Shown: positions 45,471 through 52,700 of the stretch, in pieces | Numbering within the stretch: the first letter of the stretch is position 1 | Layout: each line of letters starts with the position of its first letter | From: Candidatus Rhodoferax bjergmarkensis | Lineage (GTDB): Bacteria; Pseudomonadota; Gammaproteobacteria; Burkholderiales; Burkholderiaceae_C | Assembly: GCA_016708345.1 (NCBI GenBank) | Contig: JADJFX010000019.1 | Location: forward strand, 36,540 to 100,539 | Reading direction: 5' to 3' | DNA length: 64,000 nt | Program-made: the position numbers and the translations under genes | The notes under the pieces: generated by a model | What the model was told of the DNA's origin: nothing | What the model saw: only the letters and a program-made list of their open reading frames with translations | Database searches by the model: none

Positions 45471-45908
45471 TCAGGATGCGCCGGACTTGCGTGAGTGGGG
45501 CTTCTTGGCCGGTCTTTTTCTCTCGTCCGGTACCAGGGCGGTGAAGTCCTTGGGGCCATGTCTGGACGGTTTCTTTTTCCGGATGTAGATGATTTGGGGA
45601 GGGCTGATCTCCTTGGCACTGGGGGCTGCCGGTGGCGGTGGTGGCGGGCGGGCGGCCAGCGCACGTTTTTCTTGCTCCAGGCGCGATTTTTCCAGGGCAT
45701 CTGCCGCCAAGGCGTCGCGGCGGGTGGCTGCATCGGCTTGTGATTTTTGCTCCGGGGTGCGCGGGTCGGCGGTGTCGATGACCTCGCCGTCGGGGCAGGG
45801 CAGTTGGCTGTAGCTGTTGCCACATTTATAGGTTTTTTGGGCTGTTGCGCCCGTTGATACTGCGCAAGCAGCTATCAAAATAATAGTATTGAGCGCGACG
45901 AAACGCAT
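45471..45908 (-). CDS. DUF4124-domain secreted protein, signal peptide encoded by a repeat
   Basis: 145 residues: signal peptide (MRFVALNTIILIAACAVSTG), then the DUF4124 start KTYKCGNSYSQLPCPDGEVI, a charged coil and a Pro-rich part (RPPPPPPAAPSAKE). Function unknown; DUF4124 occurs on envelope proteins. Codons ~5-25, the whole hydrophobic core, are copy 10 of the dispersed repeat. It follows pth by two bases, so it may be in the same transcript. Confidence 0.8.
   Translation of the reverse strand: MRFVALNTIILIAACAVSTGATAQKTYKCGNSYSQLPCPDGEVIDTADPRTPEQKSQADAATRRDALAADALEKSRLEQEKRALAARPPPPPPAAPSAKEISPPQIIYIRKKKPSRHGPKDFTALVPDERKRPAKKPHSRKSGAS
45832..45892 (-). repeat. Dispersed palindromic repeat, copy 10 (encodes a signal peptide)
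   Basis: On the minus strand AATACTATTATTTTGATAGC, TGCTTGCGCAGTATCAACGG and GCGCAACAGCCCAAAAAA match the family. It is translated as NTIILIAACAVSTGATAQK. Confidence 0.85.
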
Positions 45909-45910
45909 GG

Positions 45911-46564
45911 CTAGACCTCGGCGGCGGGTGTGATTGGGTCTGCGGGCGGCCCGGCAGACGGGGTTTCTGGCCGGGGTGGCTTGGGCCTGGGGGGCTTGCT
46001 GGTGTGCACCAGCATGGTGGCTTTGCCCATGTCGCCGGATAAAAAGTGGGGTAAGGCTTTGAGCGAGCGTTCAATGCTTTGCTCAATGGCGATGCGGTGG
46101 TCCAGCGAGGGCTTTTTGAGCACCCAGTTGATGACCTCGGACTTGATGCCGGGGTGACCCACCCCTAGGCGAAGACGCCAGTAGTCATCGGTGCCGAGCT
46201 GGGCGTGAATATCGCGCAAACCGTTGTGGCCAGCGTGGCTGCCGCCCAGTCTGAGCTTGGCTTCACCGGGATTGACGTCGAGCTCGTCGTGGACGACCAT
46301 AATTTCTTGTGGCGAAATCTTGAAAAAACGTGCCAAGGCAGCGACCGATTTGCCGCACACGTTCATGAAGGTCTGCGGTTCGAGCAGCCACACGTTGTGC
46401 CCGTTCACGGTGGTTCGGGCGACCAGGCCGTAGTAGCTTTTGTCCATCACCAGCTGGGTTTTGAGTTCGCGGGCAACGGCGTCGATCCACCAAAAACCGG
46501 CGTTGTGCCGGGTGGCTTCGTATTCGGGGCCAGGGTTGCCAAGACCTACAAAGAGTCTAATCAT
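45911..46564 (-). CDS. pth: Peptidyl-tRNA hydrolase
   Basis: Releases tRNA from prematurely dropped peptidyl-tRNA. FVGLGNPGPEYEATRHNAGF holds the catalytic histidine, and NVCGKSVAALARF, HDELDVNPGEAKLRLGGSHA and GHNGLRDI follow. The C-terminal Pro-rich tail (PRPKPPRPETPSAGPPADP) makes 217 residues, a little longer than usual. Last of the prs-rplY-pth set. Confidence 0.96.
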   Translation of the reverse strand: MIRLFVGLGNPGPEYEATRHNAGFWWIDAVARELKTQLVMDKSYYGLVARTTVNGHNVWLLEPQTFMNVCGKSVAALARFFKISPQEIMVVHDELDVNPGEAKLRLGGSHAGHNGLRDIHAQLGTDDYWRLRLGVGHPGIKSEVINWVLKKPSLDHRIAIEQSIERSLKALPHFLSGDMGKATMLVHTSKPPRPKPPRPETPSAGPPADPITPAAEV

Positions 46565-46674
46565 GGGTCATTCAAAGGGGTTGGGTTCGCAGTGTCATTG
46601 CGAAAGGCTGCGGTAGCGCCGCAGTGTAACGCTGTGGTTTGGATGGCGGTTTTGAATTTGGCCAAACTATGGGC

Positions 46675-46704
46675 GAAAAAAAGGCCCACCGAGGTGAGCC
46701 TTTT
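46675..46704 (-). terminator. Terminator after rplY
   Basis: On the minus strand AAGGCTCACC/GGTGGGCCTT pairs with one mismatch and is followed by seven T. It lies between rplY and pth. Confidence 0.8.
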
Positions 46705-46728
46705 GTGCAGTGAGCCGCTAAGCGTGAA

Positions 46729-47415
46729 TTACTTCTTCTTGGCAGCAGGTGCTTTGGCGGCGGGAGCGGCCTTTCCAGCTGGTGCGCCTTTGGCACCAGC
46801 CTTGCCAGCGGCAGCTGCCGGGGCAGCAGCGTCGGCAGCCGGGGCGACTTCGGCACCCGCAACGGCCACCACAGACACCAAGACCGGGTTGTTTTTGCCG
46901 TGGGTTACAGCCGTCACGCCCTTGGGCAGTACGACGTCGGCCAAGTGCAGTGAAGCCCCTTTTTTCAGTTTACTCAAATCAACGGCGATGAATTCTGGCA
47001 AGTCGGCGGGCAGGCACAGAACTTCGATTTCAGTCACCACGTGATTGGCAATGCAGCCATCGTTTTTGACGGCTGGCGAATTCTCGTCACCGCTGTAGTG
47101 CAGTGGCACTTTCATGTGCAGTTTGGTGTTGGCATCGACGCGTTGAAAGTCAATGTGCAGGATCAATTGCTTGTAGGGGTGCATTTGCACGTCACGCAAC
47201 AAAACCTTGCTCTCGACTCCGCCCATTTCCATGTCCAGAACGGCAGCATGGAATGCTTCTTTTTTCAGTGCATGCCAGAGGGCGTTGTGATCAATTTCGA
47301 TCAGCGACGGCTCACTTGTGCCACCGTAAACGATACCGGGCGTGCGACCGGAGATGCGGAGACGGCGGCTCGCACCCGTACCCTGCTTTGCGCGCTCAAA
47401 AGCGACGAATTTCAT
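46729..47415 (-). CDS. rplY: 50S ribosomal protein L25 (Ctc form)
   Basis: Binds 5S rRNA. The L25 domain (FVAFERAKQGTGASRRLRIS through LHIDFQRV) is followed by the TL5/Ctc beta domain (VPLHYSGDENSPAVKNDGCI). An Ala/Lys/Pro-rich tail of about 45 residues ends the 228-residue protein. Between prs and pth. Confidence 0.96.
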   Translation of the reverse strand: MKFVAFERAKQGTGASRRLRISGRTPGIVYGGTSEPSLIEIDHNALWHALKKEAFHAAVLDMEMGGVESKVLLRDVQMHPYKQLILHIDFQRVDANTKLHMKVPLHYSGDENSPAVKNDGCIANHVVTEIEVLCLPADLPEFIAVDLSKLKKGASLHLADVVLPKGVTAVTHGKNNPVLVSVVAVAGAEVAPAADAAAPAAAAGKAGAKGAPAGKAAPAAKAPAAKKK

Positions 47416-47462
47416 ACTAATTACTCCTGTAAGAGCCCACCGCGACCAGTGCGGCTCTGATT

Positions 47463-47496
47463 AAAAAAAGCGCCCGACACCTCATTGTGCGAGCGC
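47463..47496 (-). terminator. Terminator after prs
   Basis: On the minus strand GCGCTCGCAC pairs with GTGTCGGGCGC across a short loop and runs into seven T. Confidence 0.75.
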
Positions 47497-47511
47497 CCAC
47501 TTTTGCCCGAA

Positions 47512-48489
47512 TCAGAAAAGATTTTCTTGATCCGAGAACAAACTCATGACAGATTCACCTTTTGCAATGCGCTGAATCGTTTCGGCGATCAGCGGTGCCA
47601 CGCTGACCTGATGAATTTTTTGGCAGGCCCGGGCATTTTGGCTCAGTGGAATGGTGTTGGTCACCACCACTTCGTCAAGAGCGCCGCCATTGGTAATGCG
47701 TTCAATCGCGGGACCTGAAAAAATAGGGTGTGTGCAATACGCGTACACCTTTTTTGCACCACGTTCTTTCAACACTTCGGCGGCCTTGACCAGCGTTCCG
47801 GCAGTATCAATCATGTCGTCCATGATGACGCAGTTGCGCCCGTCGATTTCGCCAATGACGTGCATCACTTCGCTGACGTTGGCTTTGGGACGTCGTTTGT
47901 CGATGATGGCCAGGTCGCAGCCAAGTTGTTTGGCCAGCGCACGGGCGCGCACGACACCCCCTACGTCGGGGGACACCACAATCAGGTCTTCGTATTTTTT
48001 TTGCCGCAGATCGCCCAAAAGAACCGGGGATGCATAAATGTTGTCAACAGGAATGTCAAAAAAACCCTGAATTTGATCGGCGTGCAGGTCCATGGTCAAA
48101 ACGCGCGCAACACCGACAGCTTGCAGCATGTTGGCCACCACCTTGGCGGTAATGGGAACGCGGCTGGAGCGTGGGCGGCGGTCCTGCCGTGCATAGCCAA
48201 AATAGGGGATGACGGCACTGATGCGTTCGGCCGAAGCGCGTTTGAGTGCGTCAACCATGATGAGCAGCTCCATCAGATTGTCATTGGTCGGTGCGCAAGT
48301 GGATTGCACGACAAAGACATCACGGGCGCGAACGTTCTGGTTGATTTCGACGGTGACTTCACCATCAGAGAAGCGCCCCACCGTAGCGGAACCAAGCGAA
48401 ATATTCAAATGGCTGGCAATTTCTGCCGCTAAACCGGGGTTGGCATTGCCGGTAAAAACCATGAAATCAGGGGGTTGGGGAGCCTGCAT
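47512..48489 (-). CDS. prs: Ribose-phosphate pyrophosphokinase
   Basis: Makes PRPP from ribose-5-phosphate and ATP. RPRSSRVPITAKVVANMLQA, VLTMDLHADQIQGFFDIPVD and the PRPP-binding loop VIMDDMIDTAGTLVKAA are intact. The start MQAPQPPDFMVFTGNANPGL at 48489 gives 325 residues; the frame opens to 48621 through the tRNA. Downstream of ispE and tRNA-Gln, as in related genomes. Confidence 0.97.
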   Translation of the reverse strand: MQAPQPPDFMVFTGNANPGLAAEIASHLNISLGSATVGRFSDGEVTVEINQNVRARDVFVVQSTCAPTNDNLMELLIMVDALKRASAERISAVIPYFGYARQDRRPRSSRVPITAKVVANMLQAVGVARVLTMDLHADQIQGFFDIPVDNIYASPVLLGDLRQKKYEDLIVVSPDVGGVVRARALAKQLGCDLAIIDKRRPKANVSEVMHVIGEIDGRNCVIMDDMIDTAGTLVKAAEVLKERGAKKVYAYCTHPIFSGPAIERITNGGALDEVVVTNTIPLSQNARACQKIHQVSVAPLIAETIQRIAKGESVMSLFSDQENLF

Positions 48490-48578
48490 GTGTATTTCCA
48501 GCGATTGAATAAAGTTTGCGTCTGCACTTTGCGTGCGGTAGCTGCGCCTCGACCGAGAAGCAGAAACGGCATTATATT

Positions 48579-48655
48579 TGGCAGGGGAGAAAGGATTCGA
48601 ACCTTTGCATGCCGGAATCAAAATCCGGTGCCTTAACCAGCTTGGCGACTCCCCT
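48579..48655 (-). tRNA. tRNA-Gln (anticodon TTG)
   Basis: AGGGGAGTCGCCAAGCTGGT starts the 77-base gene; the anticodon arm is CCGGA-TTTTGAT-TCCGG, the T loop GGTTCGAATCC, and CCA is encoded. The acceptor AGGGGAG pairs with CTCCCCT. It lies between ispE and prs. Confidence 0.96.
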
Positions 48656-48686
48656 ACACGGGTCGGCAGCTAATGCTACCAACCGA

Positions 48687-49544
48687 TCATTCTCGCGCTG
48701 TGCTGTCAGTGGTTGACCATCCCGCCAAGGGATGTGCAACCAAATTGCGACACAACTTGACCTGAAACACACCAGGTGCGTCAGCGAGGTCAAAATCTTG
48801 CAACACCTGTGCAAACACCGCACTTCCAGAGCCTGTCATCCGGCCACTGAGTCCTTGCTGTCCAAGCCATTCAATAGCTTGCGTCACACCGGGACAAAGT
48901 TTTTCAGCGACACTCTGCAAGTCGTTTCGGCCAAAACCAAATGCGTCTGCAGCGAAGCCTGAAATTATAGCAGTTTCGCTGTCTCTTTTTAAAGTTGGGT
49001 CAGAGAAAATTAGCTTTGTTTCCAAACCTTGGGCAGGTTTGACCACCAAAAAACGGGCTGGGGGTAGGGAAATGGGGGCCATTTTTTCGCCGATTCCCTC
49101 GACCCACGCATTGTGGCCACCCAGAAAAAATGGCACATCAGCACCCAATTGCAGCCCGATATGCTTGAGCTTTTCCAGCGAAAAACCGAGTTTCCACAGC
49201 CGATTCAAGGCCAGCAGTGTGGATGCGGCATCGGACGAGCCGCCACCCATGCCGGCTTGTGCGGGAATGCGTTTTTCAATTCCAATGTGAACGCCCAACG
49301 GGCTGTTGCTGGCGGTTTTTAGTGCGCGTGCAGCGCGAACAACCAGATCGTCTGCAGGCAAGGTTGTTGTCAGGTCTTCGCGGTTGATCTGGCCATCGGC
49401 GCGCAGCTCGAAATGCAGCGTGTCACACCAGTCAATCAGCATGAATACGGATTGCAGCAGGTGGTAACCGTCGCTTCTTCGGCCAGTGATGTGCAAAAAG
49501 AGATTGAGCTTGGCAGGGGCAGTGATGTCGTAGAGCGACTTCAT
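48687..49544 (-). CDS. ispE: 4-diphosphocytidyl-2-C-methyl-D-erythritol kinase
   Basis: GHMP kinase of the MEP isoprenoid pathway. The ATP loop reads RIPAQAGMGGGSSDAASTLL, the N-terminal substrate motif is PAKLNLFLHITGRRSDGYHL, and the C-terminal GSGSAVFAQV is present. The start at 49544 (MKSLYDITAPAKLN) gives 285 residues; the longer frame to 49652 overlaps lolB. It follows lolB by eight bases. Confidence 0.96.
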   Translation of the reverse strand: MKSLYDITAPAKLNLFLHITGRRSDGYHLLQSVFMLIDWCDTLHFELRADGQINREDLTTTLPADDLVVRAARALKTASNSPLGVHIGIEKRIPAQAGMGGGSSDAASTLLALNRLWKLGFSLEKLKHIGLQLGADVPFFLGGHNAWVEGIGEKMAPISLPPARFLVVKPAQGLETKLIFSDPTLKRDSETAIISGFAADAFGFGRNDLQSVAEKLCPGVTQAIEWLGQQGLSGRMTGSGSAVFAQVLQDFDLADAPGVFQVKLCRNLVAHPLAGWSTTDSTARE

Positions 49545-49552
49545 GGACGTGT

Positions 49553-50065
49553 TTAGTCTTCCAGTACGAGACGAAGCTCCGCTGTGGGGCTTGGTGATGA
49601 GCGCTGCGCAGTGATCCGGCCGCGGGCATGCTGTGACAGGTCGGCGTGCCAACCTGCCGCTGCCAAGTTTTCACCCGCCAACCACGCAAAGAGGGTGGCG
49701 ACGGGGAGTTCGGTGCCAATGGCATGTTTGATCAAGGCGTCCAGTGAATCGAAATGACGGGTATCGCTGCTAGTGCGCATGAGTGCGCTTTTCTCGGACC
49801 ATATAAGGCTTGCGGCCGTGCTGCCTAAGGGTGTAAACAATGTCAATTCGCCGACTTGGGCGTTCCCAGTGAGCTCGAATCCGGCCGAAAATGACGATGC
49901 CTGCGCCTGTGATGAATCAGGCTCAATCTGAAGGGCCAAGCGGCCGCGCCATACCGGCGTTTCAGTTTGATTTTGGTGCTCAGTCCTTTTAGGTATTGCG
50001 CAACCAGCTATCAAAATAGTAGCAAGCAAAAAACCAGTCAATACCAGCCTCAGGTGCTGTATCAC
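49553..50065 (-). CDS. lolB: Outer-membrane lipoprotein receptor LolB, lipobox encoded by a repeat
   Basis: Accepts lipoproteins from LolA and inserts them in the outer membrane. The signal (LVLTGFLLATILIAGC) has lipobox IAGC; the mature domain shows VWRGRLALQIEPDSS and AGFELTGNAQVGELTLFTPL typical of LolB. Length 170, close to the family's ~200. Codons ~14-32, including the lipobox, are copy 11 of the dispersed repeat. Start overlaps the upstream TPR gene stop by four bases. Confidence 0.88.
   Translation of the reverse strand: MIQHLRLVLTGFLLATILIAGCAIPKRTEHQNQTETPVWRGRLALQIEPDSSQAQASSFSAGFELTGNAQVGELTLFTPLGSTAASLIWSEKSALMRTSSDTRHFDSLDALIKHAIGTELPVATLFAWLAGENLAAAGWHADLSQHARGRITAQRSSPSPTAELRLVLED
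49968..50022 (-). repeat. Dispersed palindromic repeat, copy 11 (encodes the LolB lipobox)
   Basis: On the minus strand TTGCTACTATTTTGATAGCT, GGTTGCGCAATACCTAAAAG and GACTGAGCACCAAAATCAAA follow the family over its length. It is translated as ATILIAGCAIPKRTEHQNQ. Confidence 0.8.
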
Positions 50066-51798
50066 AGCTTTACGCGCAGTCGCTTGAGTGTTTCGCGCAG
50101 AGTTTCATTTTCAGCATTGATCTGCATACCCTCTTTCCATGTACGAATGGCCTCGTCTTTGCGACCCATTGCCCACAGAATTTCGCCCAAATGTGCGGCA
50201 AATTCTGCATTGGGGTTGGTTTTGAAGGCAGTTTGCAAAATGCGCAAGGCTTCTGGCAAGTTGCCGATTCTGAATTCGACCCAAGCCAAGCTGTCGTTGA
50301 TGTTGGGGTCATCAGGCGCGAACTCCAGTGCTTTCAAAATGAGCTCTTTGGCTTCGTCCAAGCGGGTATTTCGCTCCGCCAATGAATACCCCAGCGCGTT
50401 ATAGGCATGGTGATAGTCCGGTTTTCCTGCGATCACGCTGCGCAGAAGGCGTTCCATTTCTTCAGAGTTTCCCAAGTTTTCGGCCACCATGGCCATATCG
50501 TAAACAAGGTCAAAATCGTTAGGGTTCTCTTTGGTGGCCTGCAGCAACACGTCATAGGCGGCTTTGTGTTGCTTGTTCTCGCGCAACAATTGAACTTCTG
50601 CGCTGATTTTCAGTCGTGCATCGCCGCTGGAACGGTCTGGCTGGCTGCGAATGAGTTTGCGTGCGTCTTCCAGCTTGCCCCGGCGTGCAAGAAGGGCTGC
50701 CCGTCGTAGTTGGGCGCTGAGCACATCGCTGGCGCTGTCAATGCGGTTGAGCCATGCGTCGGCTTCAGAAAAATCTTTTCGCTGCTCAGCTATTTGTGCG
50801 AGCGAGAGGTAGGCTTGGACCAAACCACGGTCTGTGTCAGCGCGCGACGTATCCGTGCGCTTGGCCAGAGCCAGTTTTACGTAGTGTTTTAGGGTTCGCT
50901 CAGCCACGGAAGGCTCACCCTCCTGCAATTCCAAGACGCCCAACAAGAGCCAAGCTTCGGCGAAATCTGGTTTTTCTGAGGTCAGAATCTGAAGTTGGGT
51001 GGAGGCTTCCGCATAGCGCCGGGCATTCAGGAGCACTCGCACGTATTCCATTCGTACTTCTGGTCGGGGCTTGCCATCCAGGTACTTGGTCACAATGGAC
51101 TCGGCAGAGGTCACTTTTGAACCCATGAAGGACAAGGCCAAAAGTGCAGGCAACTCTGATTTGCCGTCCAGTGATTGCGCTTTGCGCGCCGCCTCGACCG
51201 CTCCGGCGTGGTCAGCCGCATCAAAGCGCATGCGCCCGATGACGCTCCACGACACCACGCCCACTGTGGGGGTTGTTAGATAGTCGGCCAGTGTCTGCTC
51301 GACGATAGACGCTGCCAGTTTTTTGTCAATCGCGCGTGCAAAGTACAACGGGAGTACGCTGATGGTGGCGGCTCGTTCTTTGGGGTCAGCGGTGGCGACT
51401 TCGCGTTTAAGCGGCTCTAGCGCTTCGCCAAGGCGGTTCAACCCGATCAGAATTTGCAGTACGTAGCGATTCGCTTCTCTGGACGTAGGCATGGCCTGTT
51501 TCCAAGCGCGTGCCGCTTGCAGCGCTGAAATGCCGTAACGACCCTGCAATGCAATTTCGACGGCGCGCTGATACAACCTGGGGTCATTTGTTTTGTGTGC
51601 AGCGTCCAATACCAGCGAAAAAGCAGCTTCGTGTTCACCGCCGCGGGCATTGAGTTCAGCCAGTAAGAGTTCGTAAAAGAGACCCCTGTCCAAGGCTGAG
51701 CGTATGGGTTCGGCAATTTTTTTATCCGGGACTTGCGCGTTCGCGACAACTGCCCCAGTCAATGCCAAGAGAATGAGAAAACGGTTTATAAGCAGCAT
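50062..51798 (-). CDS. Secreted TPR-repeat protein upstream of lolB
   Basis: 578 residues with a signal peptide (LLALTGAVVANAQ) and about ten TPR-like helix pairs, clearest at the C-terminus (YHHAYNALGYSLAERNTRLD; DPNINDSLAWVEFRIGNLPE; AEFAAHLGEILWAMGRKDEA). Such proteins next to lolB are conserved in beta-proteobacteria and are probably periplasmic or outer-membrane associated scaffolds; the exact function is unknown. Overlaps lolB by four bases, suggesting coupled translation. Confidence 0.88.
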   Translation of the reverse strand: MLLINRFLILLALTGAVVANAQVPDKKIAEPIRSALDRGLFYELLLAELNARGGEHEAAFSLVLDAAHKTNDPRLYQRAVEIALQGRYGISALQAARAWKQAMPTSREANRYVLQILIGLNRLGEALEPLKREVATADPKERAATISVLPLYFARAIDKKLAASIVEQTLADYLTTPTVGVVSWSVIGRMRFDAADHAGAVEAARKAQSLDGKSELPALLALSFMGSKVTSAESIVTKYLDGKPRPEVRMEYVRVLLNARRYAEASTQLQILTSEKPDFAEAWLLLGVLELQEGEPSVAERTLKHYVKLALAKRTDTSRADTDRGLVQAYLSLAQIAEQRKDFSEADAWLNRIDSASDVLSAQLRRAALLARRGKLEDARKLIRSQPDRSSGDARLKISAEVQLLRENKQHKAAYDVLLQATKENPNDFDLVYDMAMVAENLGNSEEMERLLRSVIAGKPDYHHAYNALGYSLAERNTRLDEAKELILKALEFAPDDPNINDSLAWVEFRIGNLPEALRILQTAFKTNPNAEFAAHLGEILWAMGRKDEAIRTWKEGMQINAENETLRETLKRLRVKL

Positions 51799-51836
51799 CG
51801 TTCAATAATAATCCATGCTGCTTGATATTTTTTGTT

Positions 51837-52652
51837 ATGCCTGAATTACCAGAAGTTGAAGTCACGCGACTGAGTTTTGCGCAGGGTATTGCGGGTTCTC
51901 GTGTGGTTTGTGTCCGCATGGGTAAAGCTTTGCGTTGGCCTTTGGGATGTCCCGTGTCCGAATTGGTGGGGCGGGTGGTGCGAGCCGTGCGTAGACGGGG
52001 CAAGTATTTGCTGATTGATTTGGACCAAGGTTTGCTTTTGCTGCACTTGGGTATGTCTGGGCGATTGAGTTTTGCCGAACATTTGGCACCAGCTGGCGCG
52101 CATGACCATTTTGAGATGAAAACTACCCAAGGAACGCTTCGGCTGACTGATCCGCGCCGATTTGGTGCTGTGGTTTTTGCCGACAGTGATAGCGCACCCA
52201 TTGCCCAAAAATTGTTGGGCAAGCTGGGCATGGAGCCATTGTCGGATGATTTCGATCTTTCTCGCTTTCATGCGGGATTGAAGCGAAGAAAGTCATCGAT
52301 CAAGGAAGTGTTGCTGGCGGGCGACGTTGTGGTGGGGGTTGGAAATATTTATGCTTGTGAGGTTTTATTCTTGGCGGGCATCAGGCCGACCCGTTCGGCT
52401 GCAGGGCTTGGCAGGGGGCGTATTGCAAAGCTTCATGCAGCCATCAGGGATGTGTTGGCGCGTGCGGTGGCAAGTGGGGGGAGCACTTTGCGAGACTTTT
52501 CCAGTGCCAAGGGTGAATCGGGCTATTTTCAACTTGAAGCTATGGTTTATGGACGTGCCGGGCAGGCTTGCCGGGTGTGTGCGACGCCCATAGAATCAAT
52601 CAGGCAGGGTCAGCGGTCGACGTTTTTCTGCCCACATTGCCAGAAATCTTGA
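51837..52652 (+). CDS. mutM: Formamidopyrimidine-DNA glycosylase
   Basis: Excises 8-oxoguanine and related lesions. The start must be at 51837: MPELPEVEVTRL places the catalytic proline directly after Met. The lysine of GRRGKYLLIDLDQG, HLGMSGRLSF, VGNIYACEVLFLAGIRPTR and the zinc finger (CRVC and CPHC) are all present. 271 residues. Divergent from the TPR gene with 38 bases between. Confidence 0.97.
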   Translation: MPELPEVEVTRLSFAQGIAGSRVVCVRMGKALRWPLGCPVSELVGRVVRAVRRRGKYLLIDLDQGLLLLHLGMSGRLSFAEHLAPAGAHDHFEMKTTQGTLRLTDPRRFGAVVFADSDSAPIAQKLLGKLGMEPLSDDFDLSRFHAGLKRRKSSIKEVLLAGDVVVGVGNIYACEVLFLAGIRPTRSAAGLGRGRIAKLHAAIRDVLARAVASGGSTLRDFSSAKGESGYFQLEAMVYGRAGQACRVCATPIESIRQGQRSTFFCPHCQKS

Positions 52653-52700
52653 GTGCATCGAATCCCTCGGTGATATATTGATCCATTGCGCGGAGGCAAT

